Origin: Trichostrongylus colubriformis
Lineage: Eukaryota > Nematoda > Chromadorea > Rhabditida > Trichostrongylidae
Assembly (NCBI GenBank): GCA_963978905.1
Contig: OZ022258.1
Coordinates: forward strand, 53,552,591-53,616,590
Direction: 5' to 3'
Length of the DNA: 64,000 nucleotides
The notes below the pieces were generated by a model. The model was not told the origin of the DNA. It saw nothing but the letters and a program-made list of their open reading frames with translations, and searched no databases. The position numbers and the translations under genes were made by a program. Shown piece after piece: positions 1 to 10,387 of this stretch (position 1 is its first letter; each line of letters starts with the position of its first letter).

Positions 1-246
1 GTAGTGAACTTTGGGCAATGTCAAATAGTGTAACAGGATTATTGTGTAGGAATAATAGCAGAGGAAACTTAGCTAGGCCCAGAAAGGGGGAAAGGGTTCC
101 GCGAATGGTGGATCACTTCTCACGTGAGGGCCCCTTGCAGAAGGGAACTTTTAATCTACCTTGTAGTTTATCCTTTCCCTGAGCCTCAGATACTCCACCA
201 CAATGATCATCACAATGGCTTGGAGCTGCCGTCACCTGATGGAGGA

Positions 247-356
247 ACTTCCATGAGACGTTTGCTTCCAATTGTTAAGTTAACTAAGGTAAGGCAAAGT
301 GACTTCCATGAGACGTTTGCTTCGAATTGGTAAGTTAACTAAGGTAAGGCAAAGTG
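247..356. repeat. 55-bp tandem duplication
   Basis: Two adjacent 55-bp copies (247-301 and 302-356) differ at two positions. Each begins ACTTCCATGAGACG and ends AAGGCAAAGTG. The near identity suggests a recent duplication. No gene is visible around it. Confidence 0.9.
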
Positions 357-1428
357 GTTGAGGTAAGCTACGAGGTTAGAACCAGATGAACAATGGAACA
401 TATGCATATATGCTATAGCCTTATGCTTATTAGAGAGAGGCTTCTGTCTGCGGTAACGAAGACGAACTACAAAAGTAGTGGTTTCTGATTGCACTTATTT
501 TCGAAATATTGCAGAACAACTCGCAAGCTGTAAATTTCAACTTACTGTGCAATATTAATAGCACGTGCATCTCGTTCCACAACCACAAAACAGTATTGAA
601 TAGAATACCGTCGACTACAGGTATTGTGACTGCAGAGACGTCTCTGTAAGGTGACCTTATTGTGGAGATGGTGGCTTGAAATGAGTGACTCCGAAGCTGC
701 ATTCATGTTTTTCATAAGAAGATGTGATAGCATATTTTCAGTGATCAGCCTGCTATTGGAAGGCAGTGGCAGTTTAAATGTATCATTCATTCCAACCTTT
801 GAAACTGACCGGTGGACGTCTTCACCGCGAAAGACAATGCCAAAGACCACATAATTTCGATCGATATGACAGTGATACGATGTATAGATTCGATCTATAT
901 GGCAGTAATACGATGCAGGTATTTGCTCTGAGTCTCCGTTCATGTCACCACTTTGAGGAGCTGTATATTCGGATTCTCCCTTTTTCGCGCAAAACTTTGA
1001 ATGCAGCCCTTATTAAGCAAACACAACACAGAGAAACTATTTTCCGTACATGATTCTTTTAACTTTTGCTTCCGATCCGTTCGCGATTTGCCTGTGGAGT
1101 TTTCATGCTCATCCGAGTTCTGATACGGCAACCTCGTTGGCTGACCTCTGCCTTTCCGCAAATCAAAGCCAGTGGTAGGAATTACATGGGCAATGAGGAA
1201 CCCCTGGAGTGAATCATCCAAATGAAACCGAGATTCTAGGAAAGCTATGTGTGGCGCTTTGTGGTGAAACCCCCTTGATCCGGAGGAGGGGCTTCCCTGA
1301 GGTTTGGAGGAGGTATCGATTCAGACAGGAAACGCCCTTCTAAAAGTCCGCCTCCCACGTCTCCAATTTCGCTGTAAGAGAACGGAGGTTTAGAATAGTA
1401 AGTTTCATAGTGAACTGACTTTCCTTAT
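357..1428. other. No gene seen
   Basis: Only short overlapping open frames on both strands, without splice-supported continuation or a recognisable motif. The single structure noticed is the 33-bp tandem repeat at 856-921. Confidence 0.5.
856..921. repeat. 33-bp tandem repeat, two copies
   Basis: Two diverged units each starting TTCGATC and containing ATACGATG (856-888 and 889-921). This gives a repeated peptide in a minus-strand open frame, which I take to be an artefact of the repeat. Confidence 0.7.
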
Positions 1429-1597
1429 TCGTCGCGGTAGTTGGGTCTTAGAACGCTTACACGGTAATGCTAGGGGCGCGATACGCAACTGACTGCTAAT
1501 CGCTTTGGGACCCAACAACGTGGCGCCATTAGCTCGTCCGCATTGTTTCGCTTGCGACATTTCGCGGTGGAAATGCTGACATAAGGGTACACACCCC
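1429..1597 (+). mobile_element. Truncated copy of the 9-bp-TSD inverted-repeat element (family 1)
   Basis: Matches the right two thirds of the complete element at 19241-19471: the TCGCGGTAGTTGGGTCT core, the GGGACCCAACAA segment, the CGCTTGCGACAT segment and the terminal CTGACATAAGGGTACACACC. The left terminal repeat is absent, so this copy is 5'-truncated or eroded and no target duplication can be assigned. Confidence 0.8.
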
Positions 1598-2895
1598 ATT
1601 TTCCTTTTTCCTGGTGATCGTCGGTCCCGGTCCAGGTCTCGGCCGATGCACCATATACTCTTTGCCTCGAGTAGTTCTTTTGCTGCTACGCGAGACTTGT
1701 GTATGCGTATTGAACTCGAACCAGGGACACCGGTATCTCATTATCAGGCTTGGGTGATAAAACTTTATCTAACTAACGTATGTTACCAATTCATATACAA
1801 ACAGTATTAGAAATTGAAAGAGGAGCGAAGGCGCTGAAAGAAACTGAAAGTGAGGCCAGCGAGCTACTCGACCCTATTCATGCAGAGGGAAAGCGGCAGT
1901 CCGAGTTGATAATCTGATAAAGCTGTGATAAGTACAATGTTGAATGTTCAAGCAAGAGATCAGCCATTAGATTACGTTAACTGTGGTCACAGAAATGAGT
2001 CATCATGAGAAGCCACAACAGAGGGATGAGTGTATACCAACGGAATAAACATGAAAATCCACCATAGGAAAAAGATATGAAGAGAGAATACTGTACAATC
2101 TGAAAGGATGGAGGTACTGAAGTGCACACCGTCTAGCTTACATAGTTCATTACTAAATTCGCTCTCAGTGGTTCAGTGGATTGCTTGTCTGTACCCTTGC
2201 CACTTTCGGTGCCACAGTACACGAACAGCGCTTTGACGACTTTACCCAAAACTGGGTAATTAAACAAGAACAACGATTAAAAAATAACTAAAAATAGCGC
2301 AAAAAGGGAAATGCGATAAACAACAAAGAATTAAAGCATCATGGAAAAAGTTATGAAATGACCAATACATAAAAAACATGAAAAACAAAGGAATAAAATG
2401 ATTCAGTGACGCGCAGCGCTTACTGTTGCCAACTGACGACGACGAATGAGCTGATGAAAATGTCATCGCCCTTTTGTACGCGAGTTCCATTTGCCTCCGC
2501 GATCGTACAGCCGAAAAGGAGAAAGCTGAAACAAAACAACTTGCATCAGCTTGAGAAAATTCTTCGTAGCTATATCAACTGAAGACAATGTTAAGATAAG
2601 AAACTAAGAAAAAATCGCAGAATATCCGCGATAACTACAGTATTATGCATAGAATCACTTTCCAAGTGGCAATACAATCTGAATGGATGTGGGATGCGTA
2701 GCACACACTCAAATTCGACGGTGGATGCTTTATCTGCAACCTATCAAATTTTTTGCTGTCTTTGTTTTAGCCGTATGTGCACGATTGCATAAGAACAATA
2801 TGCTCTTGTATAGGTCTACGCCTAATTATCCATCTTTTTGAATTTATTAACCATTGGTATTCACTATGCTATTGCCTTCAACCACATATTCAATG
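1598..2895. other. No gene seen
   Basis: A-rich and mixed sequence with no supported exon. A tRNA-like B-box (reverse complement of GAACTCGAACC near 1707) hints at another decayed tRNA-derived repeat, but no cloverleaf can be drawn. Confidence 0.45.
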
Positions 2896-3140
2896 AGGGC
2901 AGAGGCAGTGTTGAGGCAGGTGGCGCGTGTCCTCCCTCGGATCGAATCCTTACAACGTCAGCCCAGGAGGCACCAGACTCGTTCAAGGGGATAAAAGGAC
3001 TGATTCGTACACCATCTGGCTCCCGCAAGTCATTATCCTGACCAAATCACTTTCAACTGCCATCACGATTTTGAGTGAAACTGGAATGTGCGGCGCATCC
3101 CAACAAGAGTTGATTAAAGCCAAAAACTTTATTGTTGTAT
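2896..3140 (+). mobile_element. tRNA-derived SINE, diverged copy
   Basis: Aligns to the SINE consensus seen at 25113-25414: a tRNA-like head with B-box GGATCGAATCC, then the ACCAGACTCGTTC, GGGATAAAAGGACTG and TGGAATGTGCGGCGCATCCC blocks, and the 3' end CCAAAAACTTTATTG. The junction between head and body carries a small deletion. No gene overlaps it. Confidence 0.85.
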
Positions 3141-4135
3141 CTTTTACATTTATGGTTGTATCCTTTACACGTTCAATGATTGGACTCCAGTCTATGGCTC
3201 CGCCCAGCAAAACGATGAATTCGTTATGATTCTGAAGCTGTGAGTTACACAGGTAAACGGAAATAGAAAAGAAGAAAGAGAATAAAACTATCTTTCGCGA
3301 CCCGAACGAGTACAATAGAAATTCGTGAGGTACGCGGTGACAAATAGCGCTTCACCAGTGTCGTTGACTGCCTTTTGACACCTTTTCGGGATATTCATCT
3401 GAACTTAGTGACTCAGTAATGAATCACAACTGCAGCAATTCATACCATTTCGTTTCCAGCCGTTTAAGCGTCCCATTCGCTGCCATTCAAGCCAATCCTA
3501 AGTGCTTGTGATATGTTACCGCCTGACCCGCACCTCGTGCTGTATGTCATCATATCATGGGTACCCTTCTCGAGTTATTTTTCCTTTTCAGTGTTTACTT
3601 TACCGGTTGGTACGCAATAACATGACCGACAAATAAATAATAAAAATGTCCCAAACTGCTCAAAATTTCAGTCTTTCTCTTTGTTCGCACTTATTCCTAG
3701 CATCGCTTCTTATGAATCTCTCATGTGTGCCTTCATGTTCTACCTTTTCGGCGCGTTATAGAACCTTTAGTCAGAACTTGCCCTCCAATGAAGTGACGTT
3801 CGGTCTTGGGCTCACCGAAACAATAAGGAAAGGGCAAAATTTAGGACCAGCGGTGCGCGCAAAGGAAGCCTCATCATTATGATCAGTAGATGAAGCATTG
3901 TCTCTCTGCTGGCCTGTGACCAACTTCTAAGCTGTTTCTCTGTATTTCTCTCTTTATAACACCATATGGCTAGACGAAAACTTGGATACAAGCTTGACAG
4001 ACCATATCCGGAGGCTTCTTGAAACACGAGAATAATAAAGGCACATTTCCTTCGATTCATGTCGCTTCCGTCTTTCTTGAAGTTAAGGATAAAAGGATAA
4101 AGTTCTTGCCATCATACAACACCATCGGTGATATG
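3141..4135. other. No gene seen
   Basis: Short open frames on both strands only. No domain, signal peptide or splice chain could be supported. Confidence 0.45.
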
Positions 4136-4330
4136 CGCCGTGGATCCTTGTTCTATTCAGAATCGTGGTGGCAGGTGATTTGGCCTATACAATGACTTGT
4201 GGGGGCCAGCCGATGTACAAATCAGTGCTTTTATCCTTCCAGACGAGTCAAGTACCAACTTACCTACCTCTAATGGATGGAAAGCTCAGTTAACCTGAGC
4301 ACGTATTGATGGCAGGCTAATAGTGGGGTC
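4136..4330 (-). mobile_element. tRNA-derived SINE, decayed copy
   Basis: On the plus strand the SINE body reads in reverse: ATTCAGAATCGTGGTGGCAG, CCTATACAATGACTTG, GCCGATGTACAAATCAGTGC and TTTTATCCTTCCAGACGAGT. The tRNA-like head beyond about 4300 is barely recognisable. Confidence 0.8.
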
Positions 4331-5049
4331 CAATGAAGTGATGGTGCAAATTTTACCATTCAAGGATTAGGGAAAGCTATTTCTAATATGGAATACAGGG
4401 AAGAGGAGACAGTACAGAGAGAACTCGGCTACAGACGTGTCATAAGCTGGTGTAGCTATTCATTTGGATGAAATTCGTCACAATAAACATTTATTTTACC
4501 GCGGTACTGCTCTCTTTCATTTCGTCCTTGCCCCTTCGTTGTCGAAATATTATGAGACCTATGGAACCACGGAATGTATCTCTGTTTAAATGAGGTAATA
4601 CCCAAATTGCATCAGTATTACGAAAAATGAAAAGAAATTCACCTAACCGAACCCTCCAAAGTGCGCCATGCACTTTTCGTAAGCGCATAATTGCTGATAG
4701 GTCTGTTTCTCTCACAACATCTTGCATATGCATGAAGTCTCCCTAAATTCTGCTCTTATCTTCCCAAAACAGCTTTGTACCCTTCGAGCGATACCCAAGG
4801 GACTGCATAGGGTTTGATTGACCTGAATGAAATCGCACCCAAGTGCACGATCGCGTACATCCATTGCTTTGTTTTCACTATCTGATACGATAATGCTGAA
4901 CTACGGCCAGACGCTTCAGTCTCGGACGGCTCTAGCCCTCACTTCATCCTTTTCTTAACAGATCAGCATTTCTGGAACAATTTGCACATCGCGGGCTGAG
5001 ACTAAAATCAGCACCTATCAAAAACAACAAAAAAAAACTCAAAATCCGC

Positions 5050-5055
5050 ATTTAG
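5050..5055 (+). promoter_or_regulatory. Possible trans-splice acceptor
   Basis: ATTTAG directly before the start codon of the secreted peptide, after an A-rich stretch. This matches the nematode 3' splice-site pattern, and no upstream coding exon in frame was found, so spliced-leader addition is inferred rather than shown. Confidence 0.4.
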
Positions 5056-5056
5056 G

Positions 5057-5354
5057 ATGATGTTGCGCTATTTGATCATAGTCCTAGTCCTCATCGCAAC
5101 CACAAGTGAAGCATGTGGCAGGCGACGTCACTACTACTGTAATCCGTACTGCCGCAGAATTCGCGGCGCCACTGAAGACGTGGACGTGAGCAATCTTTCT
5201 GATGAATACCGTGCCAAAGCGATAGCAACTCGAGACATCTCACCACAAGTAAGCACGATTACTGAGTTATGTACTACTCAAGTGCTTCGAAAATTTTGAT
5301 GAATAATTTCAGGAGCAATTGAAGAATAATTCTGCTGAAGAGCACTCACCGTAA
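5057..5354 (+). CDS. Small secreted Cys-containing peptide, two exons
   Basis: Exons 5057-5248 and 5313-5354 (intron 64 bp, GTAAGC..TTTCAG, phase 0) encode 77 residues. Residues 1-19 form a typical signal peptide: a short Lys/Arg start, a hydrophobic Ile/Val/Leu core and a small-residue cleavage site before Cys20. The mature part starts with a basic, tyrosine-rich stretch (CGRRRHYYCNPYC) holding the three cysteines at 20, 28 and 32, followed by an acidic tail (EDVDVSNLSDEYR) and ending HSP. The start is the first of two adjacent ATGs. An AG one base upstream (GCATTTAG) is a plausible spliced-leader trans-splice acceptor, and AATAAA follows at 5433. Short secreted peptides like this are common in nematodes, but I do not recognise the family or function. 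An odd number of cysteines leaves one unpaired unless the peptide dimerises. Confidence 0.75.
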
Positions 5355-5432
5355 TAGACCAGGAGAAGGACAGACGACAAATATAAAATCTGAAATGCTG
5401 CCAAATTACCTATGATTTAATGTGTTTCGTGG

Positions 5433-5438
5433 AATAAA
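5433..5438 (+). terminator. Polyadenylation signal AATAAA
   Basis: Canonical AATAAA 79 bases after the stop codon of the small secreted peptide, followed by a T-rich stretch. Its position fits a short nematode 3' UTR. Confidence 0.65.
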
Positions 5439-5459
5439 AGCTTTTATTATCGTATTTTA

Positions 5460-6070
5460 ATCGAGTGTTCAGGGATACGTGACAATACCGCTTATTTTTA
5501 GCGAATGCAATGAGGGCCAAAATGCAATAAGGCCAAGTAGTTGGCAGTTGGCAGGCAATCGTTCATCAATTTCACATCTTTTCCATGGCCACAAAGTAGT
5601 TATTGCCATCACAACTTTCACCTTCATTGAGTTTACACCCACCACACTTCACTAGGATTGTAAATTTGGAAGACAGCAAGGTGGGTAGCGTAATCGTCTG
5701 TTATTCCATTAACTGCGAACTTGATCAGTAGTGCGCTTCTGCTGAGCCTCTGAGATTGTTATGATATTTATTATTTGGCTAACGTTAAACAAAAATTCAA
5801 ATATCCTTTCCAATTTGAAGAATAACTAAGGAATCAGCACCACCGTAAAAGTCCTAGCTCAAGGAGCCAATGTACAGCTCCACGTTTTCATAATGTCAAC
5901 GGTTTCCTTCATATCTCTTATGGTTGGGATTTATTTACTTTGAATTTTCGTTTGTAATTGAAGAAGGGTACTCGGCGTTCTGTAACACTCATGTGTTTCT
6001 GCTTTACAGTCTAAGAGGAAGGCGATTTACCGAAATGTAAGCTGATCAATAGATATCATACAATCTCGGA
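5460..6070. other. No gene seen
   Basis: Sequence downstream of the secreted-peptide gene. No open frame with splice support. Confidence 0.45.
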
Positions 6071-6331
6071 GGGTGGGGTCGATTGGTCGACTTTTCTCGC
6101 GGTCACCCGCGGCGACCGCGAATTGTTTGCAGTTTTATCCGTTGAAATAAAACAACCACAACATATAAGGACGTCCGAAACTTCCAACCTGCAATCTTTC
6201 AAGGTCGCTCACGATATCAGCCCACTGCATACTGAGCGGCATTCCAACTGACTGCAGCAACTAGTGCTGATAGTGACCCGAGTGCGACACCACGAAGCGA
6301 AAATTTGACCAACCGATCCCCACTCAGTGTC
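6071..6331 (+). mobile_element. Inverted-terminal-repeat element, family 2
   Basis: The left end GGTGGGGTCGATTGGTCGAC and right end TTTGACCAACCGATCCCCAC are imperfect inverted repeats about 30 bp long. The interior (CGGCGACCGCG, GTTTGCAGTTTTATC, ACAACCACAACA, GCAATCTTTCAAGG) is shared with 34651-34912 and, inverted, with 23100-23343. No transposase is encoded, so it is a MITE-like non-autonomous element. Target-site duplications were not found. Confidence 0.75.
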
Positions 6332-6721
6332 GAAGGCTCAGCACAAGCCTATTATTGATCGTGCTAAAAATGCCGGGATTAATAGAGAATCGGACACGGA
6401 GCATATGAACTCGACACTATTGAACTTGTGCTCAATCCTGCTAAATACTTTCAATCACCACGGTGAAGCTGTGAGAAGTCATAGTGCTAATGAAAAATGA
6501 GGACACCTAATCAGGCGTAATATGTGCCTTTGCAGTAATACTACTTCAATCTTCTTGCCTTCAATGTTTCTATCAGCACAGTAAGTTCTCTTTGTAAAAC
6601 ATCTGATCACGGTATATATTCTTTCGATAGTTTGTAAGCTTATGATAGTGTACCGTTCAACGTTGCAAAGATATCAAGAATAAATTCGATGAGTGGAATT
6701 TTCGTGCTAAGAATCGTTTTT

Positions 6722-6985
6722 GCGGGCTGAGCCGTGCACCCTACTCCTTGTCAGAATTGTGGTGGCAGGTACATGCGACCTGACCCATACTATAACCATG
6801 TAAGACCAGCCGATATACATTTCAAAGCTTTTATCCTCCCAACAAATCCGGCCGAACCCATCCACTTTAGGTGTATGAAATAATTATTTCACTTTTTTGA
6901 GAGGCTCGGGCACTCGTTAAAGTGGTATCTGATTTCCTCACCATGATAGTGAAAGTGCCACCACTTGTCACTAAACCATCAAAAA
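6722..6985 (-). mobile_element. tRNA-derived SINE, badly decayed
   Basis: Reverse-oriented body blocks are recognisable: CAGAATTGTGGTGGCAGGT, CCAGCCGATATACAT and TTTTATCCTCCCAACAA. A remnant of the tRNA-like head (CCACCACTTGTCACTA) lies near 6958-6973. Many small gaps separate the blocks. Confidence 0.65.
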
Positions 6986-7517
6986 TTTATTTTCAAAATC
7001 CACTTATTCAGGTTATATATTTTTAATTTCGATTAGATTCAGTAGCATGAATTGGAGTACATGCATCATATAGAATCGAATAATAATATAGACTAGATAA
7101 TGTGAGTTAGACATGACTACAAATGCACATGCCATTCTGCGGCCGTGTCGAGTACATGACGCATCCAAAAGATGGATAAGTTCTGTTCATTTTGCACATT
7201 TCCATCTTTTCAAGATATTTCATTCGCAGTCTTTCCTTGAGAGTCATGCCTCGAAAAAGGAGCACGTACACTCCTATGACTTGTTGTGAATCGTATTTTT
7301 AACATTGTAATTGTTTATTCAAAATAGATACACGTGTAAGTGACACCAGTAGATAAACAGAAAGAGTAACATTGTAATGTATGATGGTGTAATAAATAGA
7401 ATTTGATTATGCTATGATGGCATTGCAAACTGTTCCATTGCCACTGGTTTTAAAGCGTAAAGCTTCCTCGGCAAATCTTTAAAAAAACCAGTTAAATCAC
7501 GCGAAATTAATGGAAAT
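6986..7517. other. AT-rich spacer, no gene seen
   Basis: AT-rich DNA with short frames only. Confidence 0.45.
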
Positions 7518-7772
7518 ATGGATTTGCTCACCTTTGCCGTTATTGTGCTTTTCTTTGGAAGCGAATACCGTGTCGAACAAGTACAGTATGAAGATGAATA
7601 CACTCAGAAACCGTTCAAACATGCTTATTCTTTCAGGAAAAGTCGTACGCAATCTGAAATTTTTTCGAAAATGAAAATGATATCGTTAAGTTCACGTCTG
7701 AAGATAAGAGCGATAACAGAGGAATTTATAAGTAGGACAATGATGGAGTACAGATACAGCGACATTTCATAA
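7518..7772 (+). CDS. Possible small secreted protein (weak candidate)
   Basis: An 84-codon frame opens with a signal-peptide-like start (MDLLTFAVIVLFFGSEYRV), followed by a hydrophilic region rich in Glu, Gln and Tyr (QVQYEDEYTQKPF) and a basic Ser-rich tail. A short intron inside it is possible, because GTACAG (about 7579) and TTTCAG (ending about 7636) lie about 57 bp apart, but using them shifts the frame and stops at once. No upstream acceptor or downstream AATAAA clearly supports it. I do not recognise a family. It may be chance; the hydrophobic start is the only real argument. Confidence 0.22.
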   Translation: MDLLTFAVIVLFFGSEYRVEQVQYEDEYTQKPFKHAYSFRKSRTQSEIFSKMKMISLSSRLKIRAITEEFISRTMMEYRYSDIS

Positions 7773-8772
7773 TTCTCACAAAACTATTTTCAAAAAGGCG
7801 TCAAAAGGAAGATTCATGGAAGCGAGGGCAGTAGCCCAATAATAGCTATCGGAAGACGTCGAATGAGTGGGTCTGATCGAACTCCTATCAAATAAATCAA
7901 ATTTCGGCCACCTGGACCTTCTAATTCATGGCAGGCTTGTTTGAGAGAGACATCTAGGCCAAACGTCGCCGGACCATCGTAACTCCCTGATGCATGGGTG
8001 AATAAAAAAGCCAATTTCTGATGGAAAGAAAACGGCAGAAACATGGCTGATTCCCAGCCACTCACCAGCATCAGCGCATCATCCTGTACTGCAGTTATGG
8101 TTTCCGTATAGTATTTCTTCCTGATACTTACGTGAAAAACCTCACTAGAACAGATAAGTTCACCAGAATGCTAGTGAAGCTAAAGGGAAAAAGTATGTGC
8201 CACGTGCGATGGTAATGGGATTTGATACAGGGACCGACCCCGGGATCTGTAAGACCCACCAAGGAGCTGGTCAGTTACCAACCAAGCATCGTAACATTCA
8301 GCTGATGGCAACCTGACAGAGCAAATGATGAGGTCTTAAGGGCGTAATACCTAAGCAAACATTTCCGACCAAATACGTAATCAACGGTGGGTAAACAACC
8401 GTATGCTCTGCCTATTTATTACCCTTATCTAGAAAAATTAGGAAAGCGATACTATACTAATCATTCTAAATTATGATTCAAGTACAAAAACAGCATTCTC
8501 GTAAGCATGACATTGTTTAATGAGGGGAAGGGGAGACAAAATGGTCTATAATATAATCTCCGAGACTGCCACGAACTGTACCGCCGTTCTTTTCATATTT
8601 GAGTCATATCAAAAGAAAATCGTAAATTAATCTCTACAATGTCACTGAAGAGAGTGAACTAATAAATAGCATCCAACAAGACACGTAAAACTATCAAAAC
8701 TCGTTGGTTTCAGTAGCCTAGGGGATTATAATGGAAGCAATTTGTACGGCATACATATAGGGATAGATATTA
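7773..8772. other. No gene seen
   Basis: Short frames on both strands only. Confidence 0.4.
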
Positions 8773-8992
8773 ATGGGTGCTATCGCAATAAGAGAGGGGA
8801 GGGGTCATCCACTTTGGATCTATTTCCACCTAAGCCTAGAAGGGTACTGAACTCTTCTATTCATCTAACAAAGCCTAGGCAAAAATATACACTTGAGTGT
8901 GCAGATTGGCTCAGCAAAGATCTCTCGAAAATGCTTAAGTGTGTAATTTTTCCTAGGATGTCCCCTCCCCACCTCAGTGCGATAGCATCCAT
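8773..8992. mobile_element. Nested foldback element
   Basis: Outer arms 8773-8810 and 8957-8992 are inverted copies (GGTGCTATCGC against GCGATAGCATCC, and GAGGGGAGGGG against CCCCTCCCC). An inner inverted pair, CCTAGGCAAAAATATACACTT (8874-8894) and AAGTGTGTAATTTTTCCTAGG, lies inside them. This is typical of a foldback or MITE. No coding capacity. Confidence 0.7.
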
Positions 8993-10252
8993 AAATGGCT
9001 AGTAGAAAAGCAAGCTTCGTATACTTGAAGCGGTGTATGGCACTCGAAATGCGCAGTTGTGACCCCATCTCCATCCACCCCCCATGCAGAGGGCGTGACA
9101 CGTTCACGTGTGCGTCATGTGGCCCCCTGGAGCCATTGTCTGTTCCAGAGATCCCCCGCAAATGAGCATCACACAGCAAGGTCATGCGATGAGATGAAAA
9201 GGTCATGTGAAATTCGGCCAACAAACAGAAAACGAGACAAGGCTGGGCTTTCCTTGAAATAATCAGCACTATCCCATCAGAGAAAGAAGTTTTTGAATTT
9301 TTCGATCAAGGATTACATTGAGTTACTATTTGCCCAGTATGGCTGTTAAACCAAACAAAAGTTATGAACCTGACCATGTCTCGTCTCGAAGCCTCATGTT
9401 GATCAATAACTATATATTGAACATTCTGAGACTTGCAAAGTTTATTCAAAAAGACTCGGAAGACTTTCACAAAATAAGATTATTTTTATATAAGTAATTT
9501 CTGGGAGTTGTAGTACATAAAAGTGCGGTGAAAGTAGTACATGAAAATTCAGAAAGTTTTATATAAATAATTTTTGGGAGTATTGTATGGAAGAATCACT
9601 TCGATTTCCGTTTCGCACGGGCCCTTAGAGGAGAACCAAAGAATTTACAGTATCCTCCTTCTGTGTTCATGAGTAAGGGAGAGGAGGGAGGACAAACCAA
9701 CTTTTTTTCATTATGACCTGATTTTTTATGTAAGTATAAAATTTTTGTCTATGTGTACTTTAGTAAAATGCAAGTAACTTTTCTTGCCATGAACTTGTCA
9801 GTTATAGATGATGCTCGCCTCAAATGTCTGTTTACCATGATAACCATCACAAGTCTGGGGAAGTTTCTTGCAAACCGTCTGGTTCGATGAAAGTTTAGAC
9901 TTCTCATACCACTCAGGTCATATTTTTTTTAAAATTTCCCACTACCGCCCATTTTTCTCGTTTTTCTAGGAATTCGTGTAGGCTAACATTACCTGAAACG
10001 CTTGAAGTTAATCTTCTGTTCCAGATTCGCCGAGAAAAGTTCTCCCTTTCCTTTCAGTTAGTTTGCGCACGTGGTGCTCACGTGATCATTGGGTCGGACG
10101 CGGAAGTGGGCGCCACTGGCTTAATTAATGGGGAGGGGGTATCTGACTATCATCGCGATTAATCATTCAGTTGTTATACATTTTTCAGATTCGCAAGAGT
10201 CACACAAAATGATGTGATGGTACAGAAACAGTGCAGATATTTGTATGTAGGT
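8993..10252. other. No gene seen; AT-rich partial duplication
   Basis: A diverged duplication of TTTATATAARTAATTTYTGGGAGT occurs near 9485-9510 and 9558-9582. GTTTGCGCACGTGGTGC at 10070-10086 repeats half of the palindrome at 10253-10309. No coding signal. Confidence 0.45.
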
Positions 10253-10309
10253 AAAGAAACGTTTAATTAGTTTGCGCACGTGGTGCGCAAACTAATTAAA
10301 CGTTTCTTT
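10253..10309. repeat. Perfect 27-bp palindrome with a 3-bp spacer
   Basis: Arms 10253-10279 and 10283-10309 are exact reverse complements across the spacer GTG. The centre contains a CACGTG (E-box) hexamer. A related half site, TTAGTTTGCGCACGTGGTGC, is found about 190 bp upstream at 10067-10086. A function as a protein-binding site is possible, but a transposon-derived hairpin is equally likely. Confidence 0.9.
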
Positions 10310-10341
10310 ATGGATTAATGCATAATTAATGCGGTTTTTTT

Positions 10342-10387
10342 CAACAACTTTATTTGGCAGAAACCAACAACTTTATTTAGCAGAAAG
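10342..10387. repeat. 23-bp tandem duplication
   Basis: CAACAACTTTATTTGGCAGA and its neighbour with one G-to-A change repeat with a 23-bp period (10342-10364, 10365-10387). Confidence 0.85.
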
